Assembly (NCBI GenBank): GCA_034509735.1
Contig: JACGWO010000010.1
Span: 16,567,193-16,631,192, forward strand
DNA length: 64,000 nt
DNA from: Sesamum alatum
Lineage: Eukaryota; Streptophyta; Magnoliopsida; Lamiales; Pedaliaceae
Direction: 5' to 3'
The notes under the pieces were generated by a model. That model was not told where the DNA came from. It saw only the letters and a list, made by a program, of their open reading frames with translations, and made no database searches. Shown here in pieces: positions 23,597-36,781 of the stretch. Position 1 is the first letter of the stretch; each line of letters opens with the position of its first letter. Both the position numbers and the translations under genes were made by a program.

Positions 23597-25812
23597 TGTT
23601 AGAATAGGTGACCAGAAAGCCAATTGGATTGGCGGTTTTGGGAACTATTCAACAATCTTTATAAAAGTAATATTATCTTGATGAATATGATAAGTATTCA
23701 GCATTGACATATGTATTGTTGTGCTTACCCATTACGTTTAACAGTGCTTTAACATCACAACAGAGTGCCCACAAACCAATTGGATAAACCCGTATAGTTG
23801 AGCTACACATTGGATGGTGGTATGAAATCAACTGCTGAGGGTTGGGTATGAAACGTTCCCAGTCGAGGACCTCGAGACTGGGCATCAAGAGTTTTATAGA
23901 GATTTACACTAAGCGATACATTCATTGGATGAGTGTTGTATTTCATTGGCGATAGACGTTGGACATCTATGCGATCTCAGTGGGTTGGTTGACTGTTTGT
24001 TGAATCGACTTAACTGACTCGTGGGGAATCATCTTATGGAAGCTTTGTAGGCTTGGTCAGTATGACTCATATTCCCCGGCTTTGATAGTATGAGATTAAT
24101 CCTTAGACTTGAGAAACCATGATAGTCACATACATACGATAGTTGTATCTTAGATCTGACGAGAGGTGATCGTGTCACGGACATGTTCACCATAAGTATT
24201 GTCTAGTACAGTCGGAATGTGTAGCGAGGACGATATGTTTGAAGAAGAGGATTTTATCCTGTGTTAGTATGTGATAGCGGTATCTTCAATGCACCTAAAT
24301 AAGTGTTCATGCTTTCTAAATCTGCGTAAAGAGATTGGTCGAATAGGAAATGATTTTCTATCTCAAACAATGAAGCGCATGCAATCTCGAGTTCTACGCA
24401 TAGATGCCTAGTTTAGGATGGGAATGACACCCAATTCTATGTCATAGACTAAAGCTAGGAGAGGGTAGATGAAAGAATATACCTGTATGGAACTCGGGAG
24501 CCTAAATGTTCATGCTAAACATTCACCTAGTCTTTAGTGTTATGAACATTGCTAGACCGCCACCCATGGTAATAGACGTTCTTGATTAATGGTTAATCAA
24601 GAAAAATCAGTTGAATTGGATTTAATTGATCAATTGTGTTGGATACAAAGCCAAGTCTAGCTGAAAGTGAACCTAAAGAGTCACACTCAAATTACCGAGG
24701 AGGTGGAGGAATTAATTTGAAATTAAATCCAGAAGATGAGAATTAATTTAATTTGATTAAATTAATTGTAGAAAGTATAAATAATTAGATTATCTATACG
24801 TGGGATAGGTCATTGGATGGATGACCCAGTACAGTATCCGGCTTGCTCTAATTAAATAAATTGGATTTATTTATTAAGAGTATTTGGGCTTAAGTCCTTA
24901 ATTGGATTAAATGACGTTGGGCGAATTTAGTTGGGTCTTGAATTAAATTGGATTTAAATGCATTGGACCCTTTTGGGCTTCTTCTAGTTTAATTAGGATG
25001 AAACTCGGTCCACTAAAATAGGGCCTGACCGAGTTGACTTCCATGTTTGGAAAGGAAAGAGTTGGACTCTTCCCACATGGAAGAGAGTGTGTTGACCGAG
25101 TTGTGCTTTTGAAAAGTACAAAACTCGGTCAACTAGGCGGAAGAATGACCAAGTTGTGCTATTCATTTGTGGCTCTCCCATTTGGTATGATTTTATCATA
25201 CCTTGTGGGTGATGGCTTGATTAGTGGAATAAAATAGAATGCATCTAGACATGTGATGTATCTAGACACATTTCTATCCTTCCATTAATCATAGATATAA
25301 GGCGAAATCACACGCACTCTCCTCATTCGTTCACATACTACTCTCAACCACTACACTCTCCCTCTCCCACTCTCTAGTTCTTTATTGATTTAGGATCATT
25401 TGAAGAACAAGATAAGATCAAGGATGGATTGTTTATCTTCCATTGTTTAATCCTTTCTAGCAAGAGGGTTAGACACACTCCCAGTGTGGTGTGAATATCC
25501 TTAGAGGATCTCTATGTTGAGATCCAGAATGTGAACAAAATTGGAGACAGGAAGAAAGCACGTAGCCGCTCAAGAAAGTAACAAACGCAATGGTTCTATT
25601 TACATATTGCACCTTTTTTCCTTTGTTACACCTATGAGCCTCATATGCATGATTGTGCTTTTACATATTTTAAAATCTGCATATTTTACATCGAACTCCC
25701 AGGAAAGATCAAGGGCACACCCCTTGATCGAGTTTTTAAATGTTTTGAAACGTTTTAATTTTTCCCTCTTTTCATGCTTTTGCCGCGTTCTTGAATAGAT
25801 CCACTTCCTTCA
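23597..25812 (+). mobile_element. Ty1/copia LTR of the ~2-kb family, copy 1
   Basis: Starts TGTTAGAATAGGTGACCAGA and ends CCACTTCCTTCA. Shares ordered landmarks with the other copies: GACTCGTGGGGAATC, CACCCATGGTAATAGAC, CCTAAAGAGTCACAC, an AT-rich stretch, then ACCCCTTGATCGAG before the end. It is followed at about 25815 by a decayed initiator-Met primer site (TGGTATTACAGTCTGG). Only about 50 bp of its leader remains before the next LTR begins. No flanking duplication identified. Frames inside it are not genes. Confidence 0.75.
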
Positions 25813-25865
25813 AGTGGTATTACAGTCTGGTTCGATATAATAAGTCATGTATCTATGTGTTTTTT

Positions 25866-28800
25866 TGTTAGAATTGGTGACTAGAAAGCCAATTAGATTG
25901 ACCTTTGTGTAATCTATTTAACAACTCGGTGTAATGTAATATTATGTAATGAATAACATGAGTATTCATTACCTTGGAATTATCTTTGTTGTGCTCATTC
26001 GTTTATGTTTATATCTGTTCACATATATCACAACAAAGCCCACAGACCATACTGACAACTCATGCAGTTGGGCCATGCATTGGATGGTGGTTATAAAACT
26101 AATTGATAAAGCGTTGGGTCTGAAACGTTCAAACTCGAGGAACTCGAGACAAGGCATTGAGCACTGTATTGAGACTTGCGCTTCGTATCGTATGCACTGG
26201 ATGAGTGTCATGTTTCATCGGCGACAAATGTGGGATGTCTATACAATCTCAGTGGGTTGGTCCATTGGGGTCGAACCAACTGAACTGACTCGCGGGAATC
26301 GTCATATGAAAGCCTTGGAGGCTTGGTCAGTATGACTGGAGATCCCCGATTCCGATAGCATGGGACTAGTTCTCGGACTTGAGGAACCAAGACAGTCATA
26401 CATACAATGGTTGTATCTTGGATCTGGCGAGAGGTGATCATGTCTCGGATATGTTCATTATAAGCCGTGTCCAGTGCAGTCAAAATGTGTAGCGAGGACG
26501 GTGGTTTCAAGAAAAGGATCCCTCCCAGTCAGTATGTGATAGAGGTATCTCCTATGCACAGGGGAAAGGTTTATGCTGCGTGAAAATGTGGCCACGATGA
26601 TTGGTCAAGTAGGGAAAGGTTTCCTGCGTCAATGTAATAAAGCAAACGTAGTCTCGAGTACTAAGCATAGCTGACTAGTCCAGGATGGGAACCGAAGCCC
26701 AATTTCATGCCCTAGATTAAGGTCGGCAGACGGTAGATAGAAGGATCTTATCCATGCAAAATCGAGAGCCTAAATGTTCATACCAACGTTCACCTAGTCT
26801 CTAGTGCCATGGGTGGTTGCTAGACGGCCACCCATGGTGAAGGGTTTCTGTTGGACACAAGCCCAAATCTAATTGAGAGTGAACCTAAAGAGTCACACAC
26901 AAATCACCGAGGAGGTGAAGGAATTAACTTCAAGTTAATTTCAGAAGATTATAAATAATTGGATTATTTATGGGATGGTCCATTGCATGGACGGGCCGAT
27001 GTTGTATTGGGTCCATGCCAATTCATAAATAGGAATAATTAATGAGAGTTACAGCCTTAGGTCTTTTAATTGGATTAAAAGACCATTGGGCATAATTTAT
27101 TTGGACCTTGAATTAAATTGAATTAATTCATAGAATTTATTGGGGTTATTTTAATTAGATTAAAATAAGGCCTGGTCTATTACATTATGGTCCAAGAGAC
27201 AAGTTGACTTCCACTTTTGGAAGGGAAGAGTTGGACTCTTTCCATAAGTGGGGTGGCTAATTTTGCTCTTTGAATAGAGGATTAAAATCGGCTACATGCA
27301 TGTTTGAAAGGATGATGATTTGTTCCTTTTGGAAAGGAACAAGTCAACCCCAATCAAACTTTCTTCACTTGGTATAATTTGATCATACATTGTGAGTACA
27401 TGCTTGATTGGTGGTTGGTTGAGAATATACCTAGACACATCTAGGATGTATCTAGACACATATCATTAGTCTCATTAATTATCTATATATATGTATATAC
27501 ATGATTCTTCTATTTACAAGTCTCAATATCTTTTCTAGCAAAAAAAAAAAAAAAAAAAAAAAAAAATCAACTTTCTCTCCTCTCTAGCACTCACTCGACC
27601 ACCTCTCTCTCTCTCTCTCTCTCTCCTTTTCATCCCCTTTGTTGCTTCATTGATCTAGGATCAATTGAAGAACAAAGCAAGATCAAAGAGGATACACTAA
27701 TAGATAGTAGCCCTTTTAATTCTTTCTTCCAAAGGTTCATTTTTCTCTAGCAAGAAAAACGATACCTCTCCGGGTGTAGTGTGGAGTAGTTAGAGGATTT
27801 CCACACTTGAAGCCTAAGTGAACGAATCCATTTGGTGAAAGGGAACAACACTTGTAGCAGCTTAAGAAGAAAACTACAAAGGTAATGGTTACTTTTGTCG
27901 CATGTTGTTTTTTGTATAACTTTCCCCTATATGATGCAATATACCAATATATTCATATCCTATATCGAATGCTCAAGAGAGCACCCAAGGGTACAACCCT
28001 TGGGAAGAATATTATTTTGTCTTAAATATTGCTTCTCCTTTTAATTCACGCTTCCGTCGTGCTCCCCGGGCAGGTCCACTCCCTTCATCTTGATGTTCTT
28101 GGTATGAGAAGTGTGTTTAATCGGCTTTTGATGGCATGATTATTGCTTTGGTTTTACATGACCATATTTCTAGATTTACTTGTTTAACTTTATAATTATT
28201 TGAATATTACGTGTATTTAGAAAATCGAATTTACTATAATACATGGTTTTCATTTCAGTTTGAAATATGTAGAAACAAAAAAAAAAAAAAATAATAAGTA
28301 CACAACGACTGCGCACAGGCATGCACTTGCGGGCGCGCTCGCGCAGTGGGCCTGCTATGACAGCCGAACGGTTGGGCCATTTTTTCATTATTTTTTCAAA
28401 AAATTGAATTTTCTAGATTTCTACATATTTATAAAATATTTAATTTTTTCTAATTTAATGTTAAATTAAATTGGATTTTTCCTGAAATTAAATTGCTTAA
28501 ATTAACTTTGTATATGTTTGTGCATTGGTTGCACGGGTTATAATGTCCTTTCCAATTGTAATTTTAAACTTGTGTTTTCTACATATAATTGTGTTATATG
28601 ATATTGGATATCATAGGTTATATAATGAATGGATTTTATTATATGTGAATAGCATGATCATTTAGAATAATTATGTTTTAATGTTAATTGGATTAACATT
28701 GGGATGATCACGGAGGCCATGACCGATTGTATGAATATTTTATTTTTTGTTAGGTGGGGCCTTGTGTGCCTCTTGTTTTAAACTTCTCATCTTTTGTTTC

Positions 28801-30194
28801 ATGCCTTGAAATAATAAGGCTTGCTCTTCCTCCCTAATTACGTACTCCCTCGGACTTTTGATCGGGGTTTCTCTTTCAATTGTAATGAGAGCAGATAGGC
28901 TCTTTTTGTAAGTGTTTCATTTTGAATGTAATGGAGCAACCCCACGGAGTTGGAGGCCCACACTGGATGGAGGCCCAAGGTGTACAAACTGAGAAGCCAA
29001 CAGAGATTACAAGGCCCATTACTATGGTAATTGGTAGTTAACTTTGTAATAGTGTAGGACCACCCTAAACAGACCATGGACTCACTATGGGCTTAGTGGG
29101 TCGCATAGGTTAGGCTCTTGATCATCCAACATACGTATGCTGGGTTTATTTGCATGGGTCGCATTTATTTAATGCTTCATAATATTGAATATTTATGCAT
29201 GCAAAACACTAATGTGATGAGGTTTCGATCAATACTTAAATCAAAACTCTCACTTGGTTGGACCAAGTTAAAATATTAGGCTGGACTTGGGTCAAATGGT
29301 TTAATTTGTCCAAGACTTCCATCTATAGCAATATGGTGAGGAAGTTACCAATACAAATGTGGTCCCAAGAGTCGTGGCATATTTGGAATAGGAAAACTGT
29401 ACTATTATTATGGATAAAGGAATACATTCACTGTTTCCTATCTCACGATTCTTAGGGGCGATAGTTGAGGTATGATTTGGTTGATGGATCGGGCTTAACA
29501 CCGAGTAGAATGATTCATTTGGAGTCCTCCAGATCATGTGAAGAAGTGAGGCCAGACATTTTTAAAATCTCATTGGATGAGAATGGTATTGGATACCTCC
29601 TACAAGGCTTTCTTTTTTCATGTGAATCATAAAAGCAGGACTGCTTTTATGATTTACATGAAAAAAGAAAGCCTTGTAGGAGGTATCCAATACCATTCTC
29701 ATCCAATGAGATTTTGAAAATGTCTGGCCTCACTTCTTCACATGATCCGGAGGACTCCAAATGATACCTCGCCGAATACACAGAAACAATAGAAGGTTCA
29801 CAAGTCTAAGGACCTTTGGAAGGTTCGGAAAATTAGACTTAAAGTAGAGAATCAAAATGGTTGCAAAATTAAACCCTTCGATAGGATCGAGGTGGTGTGT
29901 ATTCAGTGGGAGTTCTTGAAGTATGTAAATGAGAATAGAATTCTCATTGGGTGAAACTCTTCCTAGAAGGGACATTGTTGAACTCTCTCTAATAAGGGAG
30001 AAATCAAACTTTATTGGACATGGTTCGGTCGGTATTTCACTGAATTACCTTGGCTTATTTGGATGTAGACTTTCAGAAAGTTGTCGAGTTGGAAAATATG
30101 GCATTTTTACGTCGCAATCCAGGCACCATATTGGATATGGTTTGCAACCATATATCATACGAAGAGGCAATAGACCCCATGGTCATGAGACGAC
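25866..30194 (+). mobile_element. Truncated Ty1/copia element: LTR, leader, integrase fragment
   Basis: The LTR (25866-28086) starts TGTTAGAATTGGTGACTAGA and ends CACTCCCTTCA; it contains an A-run of about 26 at 27541 and a CT microsatellite at 27602. The leader follows, with a GC-rich patch at 28310-28365 and the conserved words GGGATGATCACGGAGGCC and GTGTGCCTCTTG also found at 34.3 and 56.4 kb. At 29513 the leader runs into a palindrome. Beyond it, about 29775-30194 is a frame-broken integrase fragment (KIRLKVENQNGCKIK, then words matching the LLDMV…LPLSFWG region of the element at 31 kb). Gag, protease, reverse transcriptase and the 3' LTR are absent. Confidence 0.7.
29513..29766. repeat. 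Near-perfect palindrome of about 250 bp
   Basis: Two arms of about 125 bp, nearly without spacer, are reverse complements: the left arm ends CATAAAAGCAG and the right arm starts CTGCTTTTATG. Only a few mismatches are seen (for example CCTCCAGATC versus GATCCGGAGG). The left arm is normal leader sequence of the Copia family (compare about 35212-35335), so the right arm is an inverted copy of it. Confidence 0.85.
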
Positions 30195-31267
30195 GTAATT
30201 GAGAAAAGGAAGCAAACTGAGGCAGTGGGGCGTGAGTCTTGTCAGTGTGATCAAGGCACTTTTGTGGTGAAATTGCATGGATGGAATGGAAAAGTCGGAA
30301 AGGAAAGGACCCAACGTCCCAAGCCATTGAACACCGAGGACAACGTCTGCCCCATGAATAGGTAATATGTAGAAGGGGATGGAGAATTTGTGGGATTGCA
30401 GGGAGATTTCAACTTCCAGATAGAAACCCGAGCAACTCAAGGATTTGCTATTGCTAACAAGAACTGAGAAGACGGCAAGGGGGGGTGATTGGCAGGCCTA
30501 AAAATGCAGCCACGGGAGGTTGAAGGATATTGTGGAGCGCCGTTATTAATAAGCACCGACACGGAATGCTCGTGAATAAAACCACGTAAACAAAGAGTGC
30601 GCGCCAACAACTACAACAAATGAAATTTGAAAGTGGACAGGCTCGGGAAGAGTGTCTGTGGACTCGAGGGTGGCTGGTGGGGGTAGGGGCAGAGGTTCGT
30701 CTGCCTCTGCGAGTTAGGGGGTACATCACCGCTCAATAACAAGAGGAATTTTTTAGCTTAGCATTGATGCCCGGGGTCAAATTTCTCATCATAATTGAAA
30801 TAGGCTTTGGCGCGGCGTTCCTTCATTTCAGCCGGCGATAAACAACGGGGCGAAAACGGTGGTTTAGGCACCGGAGTGGGAGCAAAGGGGGCTCTCGAGG
30901 GCCGCTGATGTAGCGGCGTGAGTCGTTCAGTTTGGCCTCTACCAACTTAGCTAAGCCGATGGCTTGGCTGATTAAAGATGGATGCAACACTAAGAGTTCC
31001 CTTTGAATGTCAAGACGGAGTCTAGACAGAAAACAATTAAGTATAGACTCCGGAAGCAAGCCGACAACACGATCGCACAACTTTTCAAACTCGGCCTGAT
31101 ATTCAGTTATAGTCCCACGTTTCCGGAGCTTAAAAAGAGCAGCTTCATGGTTCTCGTACGAAGATGGGCCAAAGCATAGTTCAAGGGTGCGAGCAAATGC
31201 ATCCCAAGAAGATAGCTGCTTGTTGGAGTATATCTAATTTTACCAGCTCAATGCATCACCTTCATAT
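30195..31267 (-). pseudogene. Ty3/gypsy gag-protease fragment (3' part)
   Basis: Read on the minus strand from 31262 downwards: a Gag core (EGDALSW; WDAFARTLELCFGPSSYENH; RGTITEYQAEFEKLCDRVV; LRLDIQRELLVLHPSL), a low-complexity linker, then a retropepsin region (LHNILQPPVAAFLGLPITP, with the catalytic segment altered to NNGALHN) and IPFYILPIHGADVVLGVQWL near 30330-30390. Frameshifts and stops break it. The N-terminal part lies at 41472-41880, on the far side of the Copia element inserted here. Confidence 0.75.
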
Positions 31268-33254
31268 TGTTAGAATATGTGACCATGTAAGCCAATTTTG
31301 GTAGGAATATGTAACCTATTTCTAGACAATTTCAGGTGTTTGATAAAACATTTATGAATAAAGAAGTGAAAGTTCATACGGCAACACTTTATTTACATTC
31401 ACTTATATCTGCTATTATATATCTGTTCACCACGCAAACAAAGCCCACGGACTGAGAATCGATTTCGGGGATTGGGACTACGCTTGGAGGTAGGTCCATG
31501 AAATCAGTCTTTCCGAATCAGTCCGGAAATCTCCAAGTCAAGGAATCTCGAAATGGGTACCGGGATTCCCTTTGAGACTTGCACTAAGCATCTGCTGTCG
31601 TATTTCATCGACGGGTGACGAAGGTCGTCTAAGCAGTGTTAGTGGGTCAGCATGATAGGAAGCAGCTGACTGAGGTGACTCGCGGGAACCGTCTTACGGA
31701 GGACCTTGAGTATGGTCAGCAAGGTATGACGTGTATTCCCGGTTCCAACGGTACAGGTCAAGTCCTTTGACTTGAGGAACTGTTGAGTTTACCTGTACAT
31801 CAGGTCTGTATCTTAGATATGGTGAGACATTGCCAAAATACTCTTGAGTAGTCATAAGCCATGTCTAGTGCAGCTCGGGTGTACAGAGTGACAGTAGTTT
31901 CCAAGAAAGGATCTGTCTCCTTTCAAAAGGCATTGACAGTTGAGTCTCATGAATGCTCTATGTCTTTGTCCCTAAAATCTATGGCCACAGTAACTGAACA
32001 GAAGGGAAGGTTTGCCTTGCGGCGTTTAGTAAGGACAGACCGACACTTAGGTCCAAAATGGGTGCCTGCATTTTCCGTGCCCTAGACTCTAAGTGATGAG
32101 ACCGAAGACAGAAGGACAAGTGTACTGTTAGAGCCTAAATGTTCATCCCCGATTATTTCACCTAGTCTCTAGTGCCATGGACCATTGCTAGATGGCCACC
32201 CATGGTAACAGACGGATTCTAGGAATCTGACCAAGTCTAGCTGAAAGGTGAACCTAAAGAGTCACACACTATCCACACACACTTAGTATTTAATTTGAAA
32301 TTAAATATTGGAGTAAAGGAATGATTAAATTGGATTTAATCGGGTCCTATATTTTCTTGCAGAAATTAATTCCTTCTATTTGATAAAGGGAATTAAATTA
32401 ATAAATTTGATTTATTAAGGGAATTAATTTAATGGGCCTAGAATAAGTATTAATATTTATTTATTATATTTTATTTGGCCTTTTGGAATATTTAATAGGA
32501 TTTAAATATTCCATTAAATTAAATTAATGGTTGAGATTTAATGGGAGAGATCAAAGGCTAGGATTGAATTTGACAAGGTCAAATTCTACTTTGACTAGGA
32601 CTTTGACTAGGTCAAAATCCTAGTCAAATTAAGCTTCTAAAGAGGTGGAGTTTAAAGAGGATTAAACTCTTCCTCTATATATACCCCTAGCCTTGCACCT
32701 TTTGAAGGATGATGAAATTCCAACACACACACAACACACACTCGTCTCTCTCCCTCTTACCTCTCGTCCGCCCCCTCTCTCTCTACAAGAAATATATTTT
32801 CTTGTTCTTTTGTTCTTGGAACACTAGAACATTGATGAATCAATACCGTTAATTCATAACGTGTTGTTGATTCATCCACTCCAAAAATCATACTTGTTCG
32901 TTGCTAGCACGACGTGCAAGATACGTGGGTGGATTGTGTGTCACGATTTGGAGGGTCTCAAGAACGAGATCTTGGTGCAAAACGGCGAACAACGCGTGTA
33001 GCCGTTGAAGACGAAAACGACAACGGGTAGGTCTCGTTTTAATTTTTTGTCTCTTTTATTTTTCCTCCCTATGGCCTCCATGATAATTGCATGTTCTTTA
33101 TATCATGAGATACACCGAACACCCGGGAATCTCAAGGGTACACCCCTTGAGCGTGTTCTTTATTTATTAAAGCATGCTTTAAATTTTCGTATTTTATTTT
33201 ATACCGCGCTTCCGCATTCGCGCAATTTCCCGGGACGATCCACGATTCCTTTCA
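31268..33254 (+). repeat. 5' LTR of the Copia element
   Basis: 1,987 bp, TGTTAGAATATGTGACCATG…GATTCCTTTCA. Compared with the 3' LTR it has scattered substitutions and an extra 12-bp tandem copy in the GACTAGGACTTTGACTAG stretch near 32600. A TATA-like CTCTATATATACCCC lies at about 32673 and could be the promoter. Confidence 0.92.
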
Positions 33255-33255
33255 G

Positions 33256-33268
33256 TGGTATCAGAGCC
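33256..33268 (+). other. Primer-binding site (initiator-Met tRNA)
   Basis: TGGTATCAGAGCC, one base after the 5' LTR, is the standard complement of the 3' end of plant initiator-Met tRNA, used to prime minus-strand synthesis. Older copies have decayed versions (25815; about 28096). Confidence 0.9.
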
Positions 33269-33459
33269 CGGTTCGGTGTATAGGCCTAGGGTTTATGTGC
33301 GTTTTAAGCATGAAACGTGATATTGGCATGCTTTTAATTAAATCTTGATTTTCTTGATTTTAAAGCATGTCGTTTTATTGCTTTCATTCGTGTGAATTTC
33401 TGCATGTTGGTATTTTTCTGTTTTTCTTGGGAAATGGGGTGGGAAAAAAAATTAAACGG

Positions 33460-33995
33460 AAAACGAGAAACGCCGCAGCCGGCCAGCCGGAAGGGCTTGC
33501 CGCACGCTGCCGGCAGGGCAGACGTGCGCAGGCAAGGGAAGCCTGTGCGCGCCCGTCCAGCCGGTCGCGTAGCGGGCAGCGCGCAGCCAGGGTGGCTGCG
33601 CGTAGGGCAGCGCCTCCAGGCGCGCGTGCACGCAAGGCTGCGGGCCTGAGAGTCCGCGCGCGGACGGACACCGGGCAGTGCCGCCAGGCGCGCGCGCACG
33701 CAGACGGAGGTGTCTGCTCGAGTGCGCCTGGCAAGCGTGCCCAGTGCACGTCTCCGCGCGCACTGCGCAGGGATAAGGGCGCGGCCGGCAGCCAGCAGGC
33801 CAGCGCGCGCGCGAGGCAAGGGAGCCTGCGCGCGCGACGGCCTGCCGGAACGCCAGGCCGCGCAGCACGCTGCCGGCCAGGCACGCGCGCACGCAGGCAG
33901 GGGCCTGCGCGCGCTCGCAGGGGCGGCAGGCTGAGCCTGCTGCCCTTTGCGCCCGCCGGCAGGCCGCTGCCGGCGGCAGCGGCGGCCAGTGCTGC
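33460..33995 (+). other. Very GC-rich block in the Copia leader
   Basis: About 530 bp made largely of GCGCGC, GGCAGG and CGCAGGC words, in a leader and LTR that are otherwise AT-rich. It is open on both strands in several frames, giving Arg/Ala-rich translations without a domain, so it is treated as non-coding leader. Related elements carry GC blocks at the same place (28310-28365; 55370-55460; 55880-56030), but the sequences do not line up well. Confidence 0.7.
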
Positions 33996-35530
33996 TGATA
34001 GGGTTTTAAAACCCTAGTAGTGTTTTCTTTTATTTTTTAATTTATTTTCAGTTTTAATTTTGAATTAATTCTGAAAAATTATTTTTTTTGGGTTCAATTA
34101 TGCCTAATTTTCTAAAGACATTATTTTAGGAGTAAAATATATTGGATTTGGAATCCCGGGGTTATTTTGCTTAAAATAATGAGGAAAGGTTTTCCTGAAA
34201 TGAGAAAATATTATTATCAATATTTGTGTTTTATTTTTCACACGTTACGCACATGTTCATTTATTCCTTATTTTGAATATTTATGATTGGAAATCATGAA
34301 TTGTCGGTATATTGTAATTATATGATTAGATCATGTGATTATGTGTGTTGGATGGAAATGGATGATCACGAGCCCTAGACCGAATGTATGGTTTAATTTC
34401 TGTTGGGCCTGTGTGCCTCTTTTACTGCTTTCTCATTCTCTCTTTCTAGTTGCCTTGGAATAATAAGGCATTCTACGTCCCTCCTTATGTACTCCCCCCG
34501 GATTTTCGCTGGGGTTTCTATTTTTAATATGTAATGAGAGTAGACTAGGAGTGAGGTTTCTATTTTTGTAATTGGTGGAGAAGAAGGAAGGACCACATGG
34601 AGAGCCCAGACGGGAGGTCCCTTGGAGTTTTCCATGAAGTGAAGAAAGAGAAAAGAGACCAAGGCCCATCAACATGATGATTGGGTTACTATTAATGTAA
34701 TAGTATAGGACCAACCCTAGATTGACCATAGATCCACTGCGGGCTCAGTGGGTCGCATAGGATTCGGGCTCGTGATCATCCAACAGGGGCGTGCTAGGCT
34801 TTAATTTTGCATGTGGTTATTATGATGGATGAATGGGTTTTTTATTTATCATATAACTGCTATGGATGGTTTATTTACGCATTATGGATGTATGTGTAGA
34901 TGTTTATTTATTTGAGATCTCGGTCATTTACTACTCTCACATTGGTTGGACCAATGTCAAAATATTAGACCCTAGACAAAATGGACATGAACTCTAGGAG
35001 TTTGTCCATGCCTTTCAATCCATGGCATAGTGAGGAAGCTGTTTTAGGTCAATAGCATGGTCTCACGAGTCGTGGCACGTTATTGTACTTAAAGGAAGCT
35101 GCACTATGTCATGAACGAAAAATGGGCTACTGCTACCTGTCTCACGAGTCGTGGGGGTACCAGTGGATCTGTGGCTCGGTCGATTGGGTTTGGTCTAGCG
35201 CCCAATTAGCATGATTCGCTTGGAGTCCTTGGGATCATGTGAAAGGGTGAGGCAATAATCTTGGGAATCTCGTGGAACGAGAATGGTATGGAATACCTCC
35301 CATAGGATCTTTTCCATGCGAATCGTAAAAGCGGGGTATGGAAAAAATCGCTGTGGATCCCAAGCCCACTAGGAAAGGATTTCCCGAAAATCACGTTTGA
35401 GAGTACCGTGTTTTTCGTATAAATAGTGGGAGGATTAAATGACTAAAGACCATGCATTTAATTATTTTTATCAAACCACCTTCTTTTATTTTCTGCTGAT
35501 CGCGCGTTGTTTTCTAAATGTAGATTTAGA

Positions 35531-36781
35531 ATGTCTAAGAACCCACTTTCCACCATTCTTGAGACAAACAAATTCAATGGAACAAATTACAACGACTGGT
35601 TGTGCAATCTCAGGATAGTCCTAGATTACGAGAACCAAGGCTACGTCAAGGACGAGCCTCTCCCTAGGACCTTGCCGGAAGGATCCACGCCAGAAGAACG
35701 TAAGACGTTCGAGACTTGGCATAAGGATAACCGGAAGGTCCGTAGCGTCATACTTGCTTCGATGACCAATGAGATTCAGAAGTAATATGAAAGGCTAGAC
35801 GATGTCCCTTCCATTATGGCTCGCCTTAAGGATTGCTATGCAGTCCCGGACCGGCATACTAGGTATGTCGCGACCAAGGCGTTCTTTGGAACTAAAATGG
35901 CAGAAGGATCCTCTGTACAAGAGCACGGGGTTAAAATGCTTACCCTGGTGGAAAAGCTCGAGGACCTAAAGGCAGGTCTCGATAATGAAACATACATAGA
36001 TGTGATCCTTCAGTCACTCCCACCCTCCTTTGACCAATTTATCATCAACTACAACATGAACGCACTTGAGAAGGGCATTCATGAGTTGATTAATATGTTG
36101 GTGCAATACGAGGCAACGACTAAGAAGTCCACGCCTTCAGTATTGTTTGGAGGTGCTTCGACTTCCAATACGAAAGGCAAAGGGGCCGGACGTTGGAAGA
36201 AGAAGAAAGGAAAGGGAAAGGCCGTCAAAGCAGCTACGAACACTAAGAGTGTTTCCATTGCCAAAGAGGGGAAAGGCAAAGAAAAAGGGAAGGTTGTCTC
36301 CAAGAAACAGTCGAAGGCATATGACATATGTATCAACTGCCGTGAGAAAGGGCATTGGAAGAGAGAGTGCCCCAAACTCTTCTCGAACCAAGGTATTTAT
36401 GTGATTGAGGTTAATATGGTCACTAATTCTGCCTCTTGGGTATTAGATACCAGCTGTGGAGCTCACATTTGCAATGACTTGCAGGTGTTGAAAAGAAGCA
36501 GAAAACTGGGTAGCGGGGACATGATCCTAAAGCTTGGGAATGGCAAGGCCATCTCGGCAGAAGCAGTAGGATCCACCACTCTAGTGATTAGTGATAGTAT
36601 TAGCATAGATTTAGAGCAAGTTTATTTTGTACCTAGTATGATTAAAAACATCATTTCCATTCCATTGTTGGACAATAGTGGTTATGAGTTTAGAATCAAT
36701 AAAAATTGCTTTTATTTGATGAGGTGTGGAATTGCTCATCTACTTGGTACATTGCATAACGGGCTCTATATCTTGCAATAA
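35531..36781 (+). pseudogene. Copia gag and protease region (broken)
   Basis: The frame starts at ATG 35531 (MSKNPLSTILETNKFNGTNY), followed by the Copia Gag fold with LRIVLDYE, YAVPDRHTRY and LQSLPPSFDQF. A lysine-rich linker and a zinc knuckle ICINCREKGHWKRECP (C-X2-C-X4-H-X4-C, about 36328-36375) bind nucleic acid. The protease begins at SWVLDTSCGAHIC (about 36435); the expected catalytic D-T-G is D-T-S. A stop at 35783-35785 cuts Gag and another at 36779-36781 ends the protease. Confidence 0.9.

Noticed and set aside
33367..34017. A 216-codon plus-strand frame and overlapping minus-strand frames in the GC block
   Set aside because: High GC keeps several frames open on both strands. The translations are Arg/Ala-rich without a domain, and the block is the leader of a Copia element.
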